Below, one piece after another: positions 50,641 through 59,030 of a stretch of DNA of 64,000 bases (positions are counted from its first letter, which is position 1; every line of letters begins with the position of its first letter). Made by a program: the position numbers and the translations under genes. The notes under the pieces were generated by a model. The model was given only the letters and a program-made list of their open reading frames with translations, was not told where the DNA came from and searched no databases. Source of the DNA: Campylobacter sputorum subsp. sputorum. GTDB taxonomy: Bacteria; Campylobacterota; Campylobacteria; Campylobacterales; Campylobacteraceae. The DNA lies in NCBI RefSeq assembly GCF_008245005.1, contig NZ_CP043427.1, forward strand, positions 930,001-994,000. Reading direction: 5' to 3'.

Positions 50641-51059
50641 TCGATTTTACCATTTTTACTAACCCACCCAATTCTTGGACAAAAATTACTAAAACAATAA
50701 CCATCGCTCATTTTTTGATTAAATACCATATAGAGCTTTTTTGGAATTTTTTTACGCATATAATATATTACATCTTTAATAGGAATGTCCCAAATTTGAT
50801 ATCCTTGATTTATCCTTATAGGCGTTATATATTTTTTTAAGTTTTTATTATAAAATTCTTCTGGTGGGAAAAAAACTATTTTGTTTTCATATGCCCATAT
50901 TTCTAAAAGAATAAAAAAAGACTTATAGACATATTTATTGTTTATAATAGTAGATAAATACCAAGGAATCTGATCTATCCAAGAATTATACAATTCTTTA
51001 AAAATATCATCTTTTTTATTAAAAATATATTTTTCTATATTACTCAAATTTGATTTCAT
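50625..51059 (-). CDS. DUF596-like immunity protein C
   Basis: The protein has 144 aa and is the most divergent of the nine (MKSNLSNIEKYIFNKKDD..). It keeps the family pattern FFPPEEFYNKNLKKYITPIR, IWDIPIKDVIYYMRKKIP and FCPRIGWVSKNGKIEFDFE. Its ATG is inside the previous toxin tail. Confidence 0.65.
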   Translation of the reverse strand: MKSNLSNIEKYIFNKKDDIFKELYNSWIDQIPWYLSTIINNKYVYKSFFILLEIWAYENKIVFFPPEEFYNKNLKKYITPIRINQGYQIWDIPIKDVIYYMRKKIPKKLYMVFNQKMSDGYCFSNFCPRIGWVSKNGKIEFDFE

Positions 51060-51172
51060 AATTACTTACTTTACTTTTATCAATCAATTTAATATCCATA
51101 GTCCATTTTGGCTTATTGCCATTAGATAATTTAGATTTTAAATTATATCTTAAATAATTGATTTTACTATTA
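51040..51172 (-). pseudogene. Eroded toxin tip (3' end only)
   Basis: The frame reads INYLRYNLKSKLSNG, NKPKWTMDIK and ends YEIKFE at 51040, overlapping the start of gene C. No start codon or junction remains. Confidence 0.7.
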
Positions 51173-51176
51173 TTTA

Positions 51177-51623
51177 TTAATAAATTTGTCCTGTATCTTT
51201 ATCTACCCAGCGAATTTTAATACTTCTTTCATACCAAAATTTACCCCATTCATCATTTTCATCATCTACGCCATCTAGATATTTTAAATCTGAAGGAAAC
51301 TCACTTCTTATATACTCTATCATTTTATCAGATGATACATCCCAAAACTGATCTCCTTGTAGTTCTTTTTTTGGTTCTCCAAGTGGGGCATGAGCTAAAA
51401 TAAGTCCATCATCTATCATTCTTTTAAATAGAGCTAGAAATATCTCAGCTTCTTCTTCATAAGTTATTTTTCTTCCTAGGTCTTTAGCGAATAATTCATT
51501 TCCCCAACCATATAAAGAACTTACCCAATTTGAAAAAGCCCAATCATATATTTCTTCTATTTGTTCATCACTAAACATTTTACTATTAATGAGTAATTTA
51601 TTTGAATTTGAGTTCTGTTCCAT
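51177..51623 (-). CDS. DUF596-like immunity protein A3
   Basis: The protein has 148 aa from the ATG at 51623. The N-terminal half is nearly identical to A1 (SDEQIEEIYDWAFSNWVSSL) and the C-terminal half identical to A4 (LGEPKKELQGDQF, YERSIKIRWVDKDTGQIY), so it is another mosaic. Confidence 0.7.
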   Translation of the reverse strand: MEQNSNSNKLLINSKMFSDEQIEEIYDWAFSNWVSSLYGWGNELFAKDLGRKITYEEEAEIFLALFKRMIDDGLILAHAPLGEPKKELQGDQFWDVSSDKMIEYIRSEFPSDLKYLDGVDDENDEWGKFWYERSIKIRWVDKDTGQIY

Positions 51624-51672
51624 CTTTAATTCCTTTCGCATCTTTGATTTCAAAAGTCCATTTTGGCTTACT
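51598..51672 (-). pseudogene. Eroded toxin tip (last 24 codons)
   Basis: GSKPKWTFEIKDAKG and GTELKFK, then the stop at 51598, overlap the A3 start. The same tail, further broken, lies before A1 near 46205-46262. Confidence 0.65.
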
Positions 51673-52093
51673 ACCAGCCCATCTCTATTTTACCTGTATC
51701 TTTATCAACCCAGCCTATTCTAGGACAATAATTTCCAAACCAGTATGGAATTGTATCATCATCTGAGTAGTCTGGGTCTAATGGCATATGTTTTCTAATA
51801 TATTCTATAGCTTCATTGGATGATATGTCCCATATTCCATATCCATCTATATCCATTCTAGTAGATACAAACTCGTCTTTTTTTACTAAATCGCTTGGTG
51901 GATATAGCACAATAAGTCCTTCATCTAAAAGACGTTTTAAAACTGCAAGAAAGAGTTCATTTTCTTCTAACCAATCAAAATCCTCATAATCACTATGATA
52001 AACAATACCTATCCAGCAACCATAAGCATCTTTATACACATTATGAGAAATTCTTTTTATTATCTCTTTTTGTTTATCTGTAAAATTATTCAA
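51671..52093 (-). CDS. DUF596-like immunity protein B2
   Basis: The protein has 140 aa with a TTG start at 52093 that has GGAG at a good distance, inside the end of the orphan tip. The C-terminal part (LIVLYPPSDLVKKDEF to GKIEMGW) is identical to B3; the N-terminal 45 residues are unique. It is the likely cognate of orphan tip copy 2. Confidence 0.7.
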   Translation of the reverse strand: MNNFTDKQKEIIKRISHNVYKDAYGCWIGIVYHSDYEDFDWLEENELFLAVLKRLLDEGLIVLYPPSDLVKKDEFVSTRMDIDGYGIWDISSNEAIEYIRKHMPLDPDYSDDDTIPYWFGNYCPRIGWVDKDTGKIEMGW

Positions 52094-52415
52094 ATTTTAA
52101 CTCCCTTGTTATGATTTTGCCTTTTGAATCTGTTCCAATAGGAACTTCCATTGTCCATCTAGCTGATTTGCCATTAGATAGTAAAGAGTTTGAATTATGT
52201 CTTAAATTTATTTTACCTTTACCTGTGTCTACTGTATAGATGGTTATTTTTTCTTTTATTTTTTTACCGTTTCTTGTGACTTCAGTAGTTGTTTTTCTAG
52301 CTTTTGGCATCTCTTTAACTCCTGCTGTATCTTTAAAGAATTTAAATACATCTTTATCTGGTACATTTTTAAATACCTTAACACCGCCTTTATTTGTATA
52401 TTTTACTACTACCAA
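52086..52415 (-). pseudogene. Orphan CdiA toxin tip, copy 2
   Basis: The 109 codons have no ATG. The same lead-in as in CdiA (NKGGVKVFKNVPDKDVFKFF) is followed by a different toxin half: RKTTTEVTRNGKKIKEKITI, then GKINLRHNSNSLLSNGKSA and RWTMEV. It is a third sequence variant of the tip family, placed before immunity gene B2. Confidence 0.75.
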
Positions 52416-52575
52416 CCCATCTCTATTTTACCTGTATCTTTATCAACCCAGCCTATTCTAGGACAATAATTTCCAAACCAGTATGGAATTGTATCATCAT
52501 CTGAGTAGTCTGGGTCTAATGGCATATGTTTTCTAATATATTCTATAGCTTCATTGGATGATATGTCCCATATTC
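52302..52575. repeat. Direct repeat, partner of 49931-50204
   Basis: This copy covers the lead-in of orphan tip 2 and the end of immunity gene B3. Confidence 0.85.
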
Positions 52576-52840
52576 CATATCCATCTATATCCATTCTAGT
52601 AGATACAAACTCGTCTTTTTTTACTAAATCGCTTGGTGGATATAGCACAATAAGTCCTTCATCTAAAAGACGTTTTAAAACTGCAAGAAAGAGTTCATTT
52701 TCTTCTTCTTGGCTTAATAGTCTATCAAAAAACAACTCATCCCCCCACCAATTATAATGCAAAATGCTTATCCAAGAACCATAAGAATACTCATATATTC
52801 TATTTAATAAATCATCTGTTATTTTTATATTACTAAGCAT
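52409..52840 (-). CDS. DUF596-like immunity protein B3 (chimera of B1 and B2)
   Basis: The protein has 143 aa from the ATG at 52840. The N-terminal part equals B1 through ..SQEEENELF; from LAVLKRLLDEGLIVLYPPSD onward it equals B2. The switch lies near 52698. This is direct evidence of recombination within immunity genes. Confidence 0.75.
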   Translation of the reverse strand: MLSNIKITDDLLNRIYEYSYGSWISILHYNWWGDELFFDRLLSQEEENELFLAVLKRLLDEGLIVLYPPSDLVKKDEFVSTRMDIDGYGIWDISSNEAIEYIRKHMPLDPDYSDDDTIPYWFGNYCPRIGWVDKDTGKIEMGW

Positions 52841-52850
52841 TACTTCTTCT

Positions 52851-52995
52851 TTATTCAAATTTTAATTCATATTTTTTCATAAAATCTTTCATTTCTGGAC
52901 TTGATTTGTTTGGTTTAAAATCCATAGTCCATTTTGGCTTATTGCCATTAGATAATTTAGATTTTAAATTATATCTTAAATAATTGATTTTACTA
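52851..52995 (-). pseudogene. Eroded toxin tip (3' end only)
   Basis: The frame reads INYLRYNLKSKLSNG and KPKWTMDFKPNKSSPEMK, ending YELKFE at 52851 just before B3. Its first part matches the remnant at 51040 and its last part the one at 50486. Confidence 0.7.
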
Positions 52996-53002
52996 TTATT
53001 TA

Positions 53003-53431
53003 TTAATAAATTTGTCCTGTATCTTTATCTACCCAGCGAATTTTAATACTTCTTTCATACCAAAATTTACCCCATTCATCATTTTCATCATCTACGCCAT
53101 CTAGATATTTTAAATCTGAAGGAAACTCACTTCTTATATACTCTATCATTTTATCAGATGATACATCCCAAAACTGATCTCCTTGTAGTTCTTTTTTTGG
53201 TTCTCCAAGTGGGGCATGAGCTAAAATAAGTCCATCATCTATCATTCTTTTAAATAGAGCTAGAAATATCTCAGCTTCTTCTTCATAAGTTATTTTTCTT
53301 CCTAGGTCTTTAGCGAATAATTCATTTCCTAAGCCATACAATGCATCAACCCAATATCCGAAATAATATTCTAAAATATATTCTATGTGTTCTTGCGTGA
53401 ACATATGTGGGTTTATTAAAAATTCTTTCAT
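53003..53431 (-). CDS. DUF596-like immunity protein A4
   Basis: The protein has 142 aa from the ATG at 53431 behind AGGAG. The N-terminus (TQEHIEYILEYYFGYWVDAL) is like A2 and the rest is identical to A3. Confidence 0.7.
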   Translation of the reverse strand: MKEFLINPHMFTQEHIEYILEYYFGYWVDALYGLGNELFAKDLGRKITYEEEAEIFLALFKRMIDDGLILAHAPLGEPKKELQGDQFWDVSSDKMIEYIRSEFPSDLKYLDGVDDENDEWGKFWYERSIKIRWVDKDTGQIY

Positions 53432-53452
53432 GGTGCTATCTCCTGTCAAAGA

Positions 53453-53560
53453 CTACTCAAATTTTATTTCATATTTTTTCATAAAATTTTGCATTTCCGG
53501 ATTTGATTTTTATAGCTATCTTGTTCCGCTAATTTAGAAAAGTTTCTTCAATCTAAAAAA
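53453..53560 (-). pseudogene. Eroded toxin tip with frame breaks
   Basis: RNFSKLAEQD and, in another frame, KSNPEMQNFMKKYEIKFE with the stop at 53453 remain of a toxin 3' end. It is the most recent displaced tip by position. Confidence 0.6.
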
Positions 53561-53997
53561 ATTTTACCCGTCTCTTTATCTACCCAATAAATTTCAGGGC
53601 AATCTTCATACCAAAATTTAATATATGCTGTATCTGTGTCCTCCAAACCTTTTAAATGTATTATATCTTTTGGAAAAACACTTCTTATATACTCTATCAT
53701 TTTATCTGATGATACATCCCATACACTAAGTCCATCTATCTCTTTTTCTGGCGCATCTTTAGTTGGCGATATTGCTAATATAAGTCCATCATCTATCATT
53801 CTTTTAAATAGAGCTAGAAATACTTCAGCCTCTTCTTCATATGTTAATTTTCTTTCTAGTTGTTCTGAAAAGAATTCATTTCCCCATCCATATAAACAAT
53901 TAACCCAGTATCCTAGATTTTCATTATAAATCACATCTATTTGTTCTTTTGTAAAAATATTAGAATTTAAAAAATTTATACCCATTTTGATGCTCAC
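53548..53997 (-). CDS. DUF596-like immunity protein A5, cognate of CdiA
   Basis: The protein has 149 aa with a GTG at 53997 overlapping the cdiA stop by 4 bases; an ATG at 53985 is an alternative. It shares the family pattern (EEEAEVFLALFKRMIDDGLI, WDVSSDKMIEYIRSVFP, YWVDKETGKI) but is more distant from A1-A4. Its place directly after cdiA makes it the immunity protein for the current tip. Confidence 0.75.
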   Translation of the reverse strand: MSIKMGINFLNSNIFTKEQIDVIYNENLGYWVNCLYGWGNEFFSEQLERKLTYEEEAEVFLALFKRMIDDGLILAISPTKDAPEKEIDGLSVWDVSSDKMIEYIRSVFPKDIIHLKGLEDTDTAYIKFWYEDCPEIYWVDKETGKIFLD

Positions 53998-56804
53998 TTA
54001 AATTTTAATTCTATGTTATTTTTTGTATTAGGTAATTCTTTTATTTGCAAAGTCCAGCTAAAGACACTCCCATCTTTTGATTTTTGTGTTGCAAAATCTC
54101 GCAAAATATAATCAACGCCATCTTTTTTAATTATATATATCTCACCTTTAAATTTTCCGCTTTTTTTATCAAACACTTTTTGAGCTTTTGGCATCTCCTT
54201 AACTCCTGCTGTATCTTTAAAGAATTTAAATACATCTTTATCTGGTACATTTTTAAATACCTTAGCACCGCCTTTATTTGTAGGATCTGCTAAGTATGTT
54301 TTACCAGCTATAGTTATAGCACCTGCTTTATTTTTTTTATCAAATAGTTTTTTTATTTGATTTTGGTTATTTCCTGGAGATGAAGTTATTTTATTATTTG
54401 TTTTGTTTTTAACTTGCTTTTTAGCATTATCCCCAGCTTTTAGTTTTTTACCTCCATCGCCTTCGATCGTAACTGGCCCTACGTTTACAACACCTCTATG
54501 CTCTATCAAATCACTATTATTAAATTTAATACCAGCTTTTATAAAAACTTTTTTCATAAACTTACTGTGATATTCATCTTTTTCTAATGCTTTAGATAGA
54601 TCATACTTAAGCAATGGTCCGGTTCTAGCTCTTCCCAAACCATCGCCATGATCGAAATCATGACATTGAACACATTTTTGAATAAATGATTTTGTTAATT
54701 TATCTATAGCTTCTTTAGATATTTTTTTAACAAAAGATGATCTAAAAGTAGCTTGGACAACTCTTGCACCTAAAGATATTACAACTGGTGCTACATTATC
54801 ACTGGAGTATTTATCTAGTTCGTTAAAAAACTCTTCATTATATAATACTTTTTTATCATAACTATTTGCTTTTGTATCTTGATACTTATATAGTGGTTTT
54901 TTATCTTTTAAGCTTTCATTCAGATAGTAAGTTAGTAGATATCCTTGATGATTTGCTAATATATCTTGTTCTTTATCATTTGGTATAAAATTACCTTTAG
55001 AAAAACTAATTAAATGATAAAGCTCATGTCCTAAAGCTTTGGTTAGTTTTACTGGATTATTTATATATGCTAAATTTATATAAATGGAATTTGGAGTAGC
55101 GGTATTAAAATTTCCTAAAAATTGAGAGTTATTTGCTCCTATTTCATAAGTATTTAATAAAACTACATTTATCTCATCGCTATAACCAAAATTTTTTGCA
55201 TAAGAGGTCATAAATTTGCTTAAAATTTCCTCTTTTTCTTTAATGTTTAAGTTATCTTGAAAAATTTCTATAAATAAATTGCTATTTGTTTTTAAAACTT
55301 TATCAATGATATTTAAGTTTTCAAATTTACTATTTTTGTTAAAAAATAGTTTTGTATAGATGTGAGTGTTATACAAATTTGAGTTTATAATATTTGTATT
55401 GTTTGATAATAAAACTCCATCTTTAGATAAAAAATTAGAATTGGTTGAAATAAAGTTATTTGTATAAATTTCTAAATGATTATTTGCTTTTATAAGTGAG
55501 TTTAAATTTATAAAATCATAAGTGTTATAAATTTCTAAATTATTAGCATAAATTTTACCTTTATTTATAATACTATCGCTATTAATAGTTGCAAAGTAGT
55601 AATTATAAATCAGACCCTCATTTGATAAAAATTTAGTTTGCAGATCTAGCTTTATGCTTTCTAATGTGTCATTATTTTTTATGCTGTTTGACTTTATATC
55701 TAAAATAGCAGAAGATATTAAGGAGTCATTATCTATATTTTTTGCTTTTAAACTTAGGGATGAATTTGATACTAAATATCCTTCATTTATTATCTCTTTG
55801 GCTTTAATTTCTATCTTTTTATTAGAGATTATATCACCACTATTAATCAAATCTCCATTAGAACTTATTTCTATAAAATTACTTGCTACTATTTTACCTT
55901 TATTATTTACACCAATACCATTCTTGGTGCCTACTAGCTTTATTTTATTAGCATACATTCCGCCAAGAGATGAGCTGTCTATAGAAAATTTTGAAGTTTT
56001 TATACTGTTTTCATTATTTGATAAGATACTACCATCTTTGTTAATAGTATTATCTCCAGTTATGATATTTATCTCATTAGCATGAATGCTTGCATTTATC
56101 TTTGCACTATGCGTTAGGATATTTAAATAATTGCTCTCATCTTTTAAACCTCTAGAAGTAATTAAAATTTCACCTTTATTAACTGCTATATTTTTAATAC
56201 CACCATTTTCATACTCTATATTTCCAGTTGTTAGTGTTGTAGATTTAGAGTTTATAAAGTGAGTTCCATCTATATTTATACCACTTGGATTTGCTATGAT
56301 TAAATCAGCCTTATCTCCTGCTATTTCTATATTACCGGTTAAAATGCTTTTTTCATTAGAATTTACTTTATTTACTATAAGCTTAGCTGAACTCTTGCTA
56401 AGGTGTGGATTTGCATGAATATAACCAGCTGTTATGGTATCGCTTCCAACCATTGAGTTATTTAAAATAGTTCCATCTTTAGATGCATCAAATTTAGAGT
56501 ATTCATTCATAGATATACCATTATTGTTAGGCTTGGTTATATCTATTAAAACTGCATTGTTTGGAGTTTTTAAAATAGTTGGCTGATTATGTTTGGGAGC
56601 ATTAATATCAGCTATAATATTAGCTAGGATTGGGTTTGGGGATATAAGGGATAAAGAGATTAGGATGGATAGAGGTTGGTTTAAAGTTTTTAAATTTATG
56701 AATTTAGGCTTTTTAATATTTAAAAAATTATAAAAAGATAGATTTTTGGTTAATACTTTATGAAAGAGAGGTTTATTATTTAATGAATTGTTTTTATTAT
56801 TCAA
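53994..56804 (-). CDS. cdiA: TpsA/CdiA-like two-partner-secreted toxin
   Basis: The protein has 936 aa with a TTG start behind AAGGA, 10 bases after cdiB. It has a long N-terminal signal (about 1-60, cleaved near ILAN) and a TPS domain with NPSGINIDG for recognition by the transporter. A short Asn/Ser-rich beta-helix runs to about 520. A zincin-like ALGHELYHLISF is near 590, CVQCH near 710, the junction RGVVNVGP..KKLKAG near 768-785, a second conserved segment KVFKNVPDKDVF near 845, and the toxin tip to 936. It is far shorter than typical CdiA (over 3,000 aa), so it is a minimal filament. The tip's activity is unknown. Confidence 0.85.
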   Translation of the reverse strand: MNNKNNSLNNKPLFHKVLTKNLSFYNFLNIKKPKFINLKTLNQPLSILISLSLISPNPILANIIADINAPKHNQPTILKTPNNAVLIDITKPNNNGISMNEYSKFDASKDGTILNNSMVGSDTITAGYIHANPHLSKSSAKLIVNKVNSNEKSILTGNIEIAGDKADLIIANPSGINIDGTHFINSKSTTLTTGNIEYENGGIKNIAVNKGEILITSRGLKDESNYLNILTHSAKINASIHANEINIITGDNTINKDGSILSNNENSIKTSKFSIDSSSLGGMYANKIKLVGTKNGIGVNNKGKIVASNFIEISSNGDLINSGDIISNKKIEIKAKEIINEGYLVSNSSLSLKAKNIDNDSLISSAILDIKSNSIKNNDTLESIKLDLQTKFLSNEGLIYNYYFATINSDSIINKGKIYANNLEIYNTYDFINLNSLIKANNHLEIYTNNFISTNSNFLSKDGVLLSNNTNIINSNLYNTHIYTKLFFNKNSKFENLNIIDKVLKTNSNLFIEIFQDNLNIKEKEEILSKFMTSYAKNFGYSDEINVVLLNTYEIGANNSQFLGNFNTATPNSIYINLAYINNPVKLTKALGHELYHLISFSKGNFIPNDKEQDILANHQGYLLTYYLNESLKDKKPLYKYQDTKANSYDKKVLYNEEFFNELDKYSSDNVAPVVISLGARVVQATFRSSFVKKISKEAIDKLTKSFIQKCVQCHDFDHGDGLGRARTGPLLKYDLSKALEKDEYHSKFMKKVFIKAGIKFNNSDLIEHRGVVNVGPVTIEGDGGKKLKAGDNAKKQVKNKTNNKITSSPGNNQNQIKKLFDKKNKAGAITIAGKTYLADPTNKGGAKVFKNVPDKDVFKFFKDTAGVKEMPKAQKVFDKKSGKFKGEIYIIKKDGVDYILRDFATQKSKDGSVFSWTLQIKELPNTKNNIELKFK

Positions 56805-56813
56805 AGCGTATCC

Positions 56814-58520
56814 TTAAAATGTGTATGTTAGACCAAAGTTTAAAGCTACTTTATCGGTCTCAAAATATTCCGGTTTACTTAGTGCTTTACCAACAAAGAT
56901 ATCATATCCAAGAGAGCCACTTGGTTTAAAATTCCCTTTTAATCCAATACCCACGCCAGCTAAAGCATTTTTTGAATCATGTAAACCAGCTTGTGGCGTT
57001 ACATTACCAATATCAAATGCAAAATATGTCTTATGATTATTTATATAGTCGTATTCTAGGGTATTGCGGATTAAAAACCCTCTATCTCCAACTAAGCTCA
57101 TCTCACCATCAAATCCACGAATAGTATAATATCCTCCTAGACTTATACGCTCTTGCATAGTTAAAGGAGTGCCATTATACATAGCTTGAAATTTTAAATC
57201 ATATGTTAAAGGTATGTTGCTAGATGATTTGCGAAAGCCAAAATTTAAAATATATTTTTCAAACCTGCTAGTTCCGCCGTTATAATCCTCTTCTAGTGCT
57301 CTTAGTGATCCTCTAGCACCTGTGCCTTTTTTATAAGAGGCGCCAAGTACAATAGATCCATTTCCTATATAAAACTGCGAATTTAACCCTATCTCATATC
57401 CAGCTGTTTTTCGTCTTTGGTTATCCAACTCGTAATCTTGTATGAAATTTTTATTTTCTCTCTCCCAAAGACGAAGATATATGCTATTTTTTGAGATTTG
57501 ATTACGATGATACAAATAATTTAGCGTTAAATTTCTATTTTTACTTTCTCCACTATATTTATAAACACCATATGCTCCAGCTATGGCTTGATCATAATTA
57601 TATTTGTATTCGTTAAAATCAAGTGAAATTCTACCAAATGGCAGAGTAAAACCATAATAAATACTATCATTGCCACCATTTTCACTCTCGTTATTTACTC
57701 TTTGATGTTCGCCTCTAAATATATTTTTAGTGTATGATAGATATAAAATTTCATTAAGTCCTAATAAATTTAAGCCTTGTACACTCGCATCACCCTTATA
57801 CTTGCCAGTAGCGTCTGAGCCTGAGTTATCGAAGCTAAGTTGAGCTATTATAGGGAAAGATTTTTGTTTAGTGATATTAATATTTGTAAAATTTGGTTTT
57901 AAAGAAGGGATGAGTTCTACGCCAACTTGTGCATTTGATGAGTTTTGAAAAACTTCAAGAGCCTGCTCAATATCTCGTAAATTTAAATCATCACTACTAA
58001 CATTACCGCCAAATGCCATAAATGCGGAAATTTTATCAGTTGTGTTATTGCTTTCATTTATAAGTATTTGATCTATTTTTCCTTCAAGCACTTCAAATGT
58101 TAATGTTTTTTCTGTTTTTATGTTTTGATTAGGGATTATCACGCTTGTAGTTATAAGTCCGCTAGATATTATCTCATTACTAAAAGCAGAGTGTAAAATG
58201 GCTATACTCTTCTTACCAAGACACTGCCCTTTTTGAAATTTTACCTTTTTAAGTACTTTTTTTAGGCGGTCTGAAAAATTATCTTTGTTTTTGCCGGTTA
58301 AATTGATATCATTTATTACAAAACAAGGTTTTTCGTTTAAAATAAGTGAAAATTTCTCATGCTTGCTTTTTGGTTGTAAATTTATGTTTGAGTTTGGCAT
58401 ATTTTCTTGAAGTTGCTTTAAATGTTGCTGTTCATTTACAAATTCTCTTTGTTGGATTTGCCTTTCGTTAGAATAAAGCAACGACAAAGCAAAAATAAAA
58501 CAAAAAATAATTTTTAACAT
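56814..58520 (-). CDS. cdiB: TpsB/CdiB outer-membrane transporter
   Basis: The protein has 568 aa. A signal peptide (about 1-17), the POTRA region PCFVINDINLTGK with FEVLEGKID, and a 16-strand barrel follow. The barrel carries YTIRGFDGEMSLVGDRG, the VRGY-type motif of the lid loop in FhaC/ShlB. It exports the TpsA encoded downstream. The last residue is Phe, as expected for BAM substrates. Confidence 0.92.
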   Translation of the reverse strand: MLKIIFCFIFALSLLYSNERQIQQREFVNEQQHLKQLQENMPNSNINLQPKSKHEKFSLILNEKPCFVINDINLTGKNKDNFSDRLKKVLKKVKFQKGQCLGKKSIAILHSAFSNEIISSGLITTSVIIPNQNIKTEKTLTFEVLEGKIDQILINESNNTTDKISAFMAFGGNVSSDDLNLRDIEQALEVFQNSSNAQVGVELIPSLKPNFTNINITKQKSFPIIAQLSFDNSGSDATGKYKGDASVQGLNLLGLNEILYLSYTKNIFRGEHQRVNNESENGGNDSIYYGFTLPFGRISLDFNEYKYNYDQAIAGAYGVYKYSGESKNRNLTLNYLYHRNQISKNSIYLRLWERENKNFIQDYELDNQRRKTAGYEIGLNSQFYIGNGSIVLGASYKKGTGARGSLRALEEDYNGGTSRFEKYILNFGFRKSSSNIPLTYDLKFQAMYNGTPLTMQERISLGGYYTIRGFDGEMSLVGDRGFLIRNTLEYDYINNHKTYFAFDIGNVTPQAGLHDSKNALAGVGIGLKGNFKPSGSLGYDIFVGKALSKPEYFETDKVALNFGLTYTF

Positions 58521-59030
58521 TCAAAACCCAAAAATAGTTAATATCTAGTAAATATTTTATCTTTTATGTTATTAAAAATATCTTAATATGTATAATAATA
58601 ATCATTTTATTTTTTATTTAAATTTAATTATGGACTCACTAATAAAATTTAGTCCAAAGATGTTTGAAATTTATTGCTTTATAAATTTACTAATAAATCA
58701 AAGCGAAATTCATAACTATGCCAAATAGCAAAAAGTATGAAATATACAATACAAAACCTCATAAATATTTTTTTAAATTGGCTTTGCAATGGATTTCAAA
58801 TCAAATATTAAATTTGAGTAGTTTTATCAAATTTATCATTAAAAAATGCTACTATAAAATAATTATTTTATATTTTTAATTTAATATAAATTTACTTTTA
58901 TAATTTTAATGAATTAAATTTATAAAAATAAATTTTATAATAATGCCAAATTTACTTGTTTAAAAACTTGGCATTATTTAGAGTTATAATTATTTTAATT
59001 AATCTTAGTTTTAAAAATCACAAAAAAACA
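58521..59030. other. Gene-free AT-rich gap between cdiB and the porin
   Basis: There is no ORF or RNA I can support. It must hold the leftward promoter of the cdi operon and the 3' end of the porin gene. A small GGACT/AGTCC hairpin at 58631-58654 is the only structure noticed. Confidence 0.5.

Noticed and set aside
45284-53997. Regularly spaced repeats that could suggest a CRISPR array or insertion sequences
   Set aside because: The repeats are hundreds of bases long, lie within paralogous coding genes, and vary in spacing; no short direct repeats with unique spacers and no transposase are seen.
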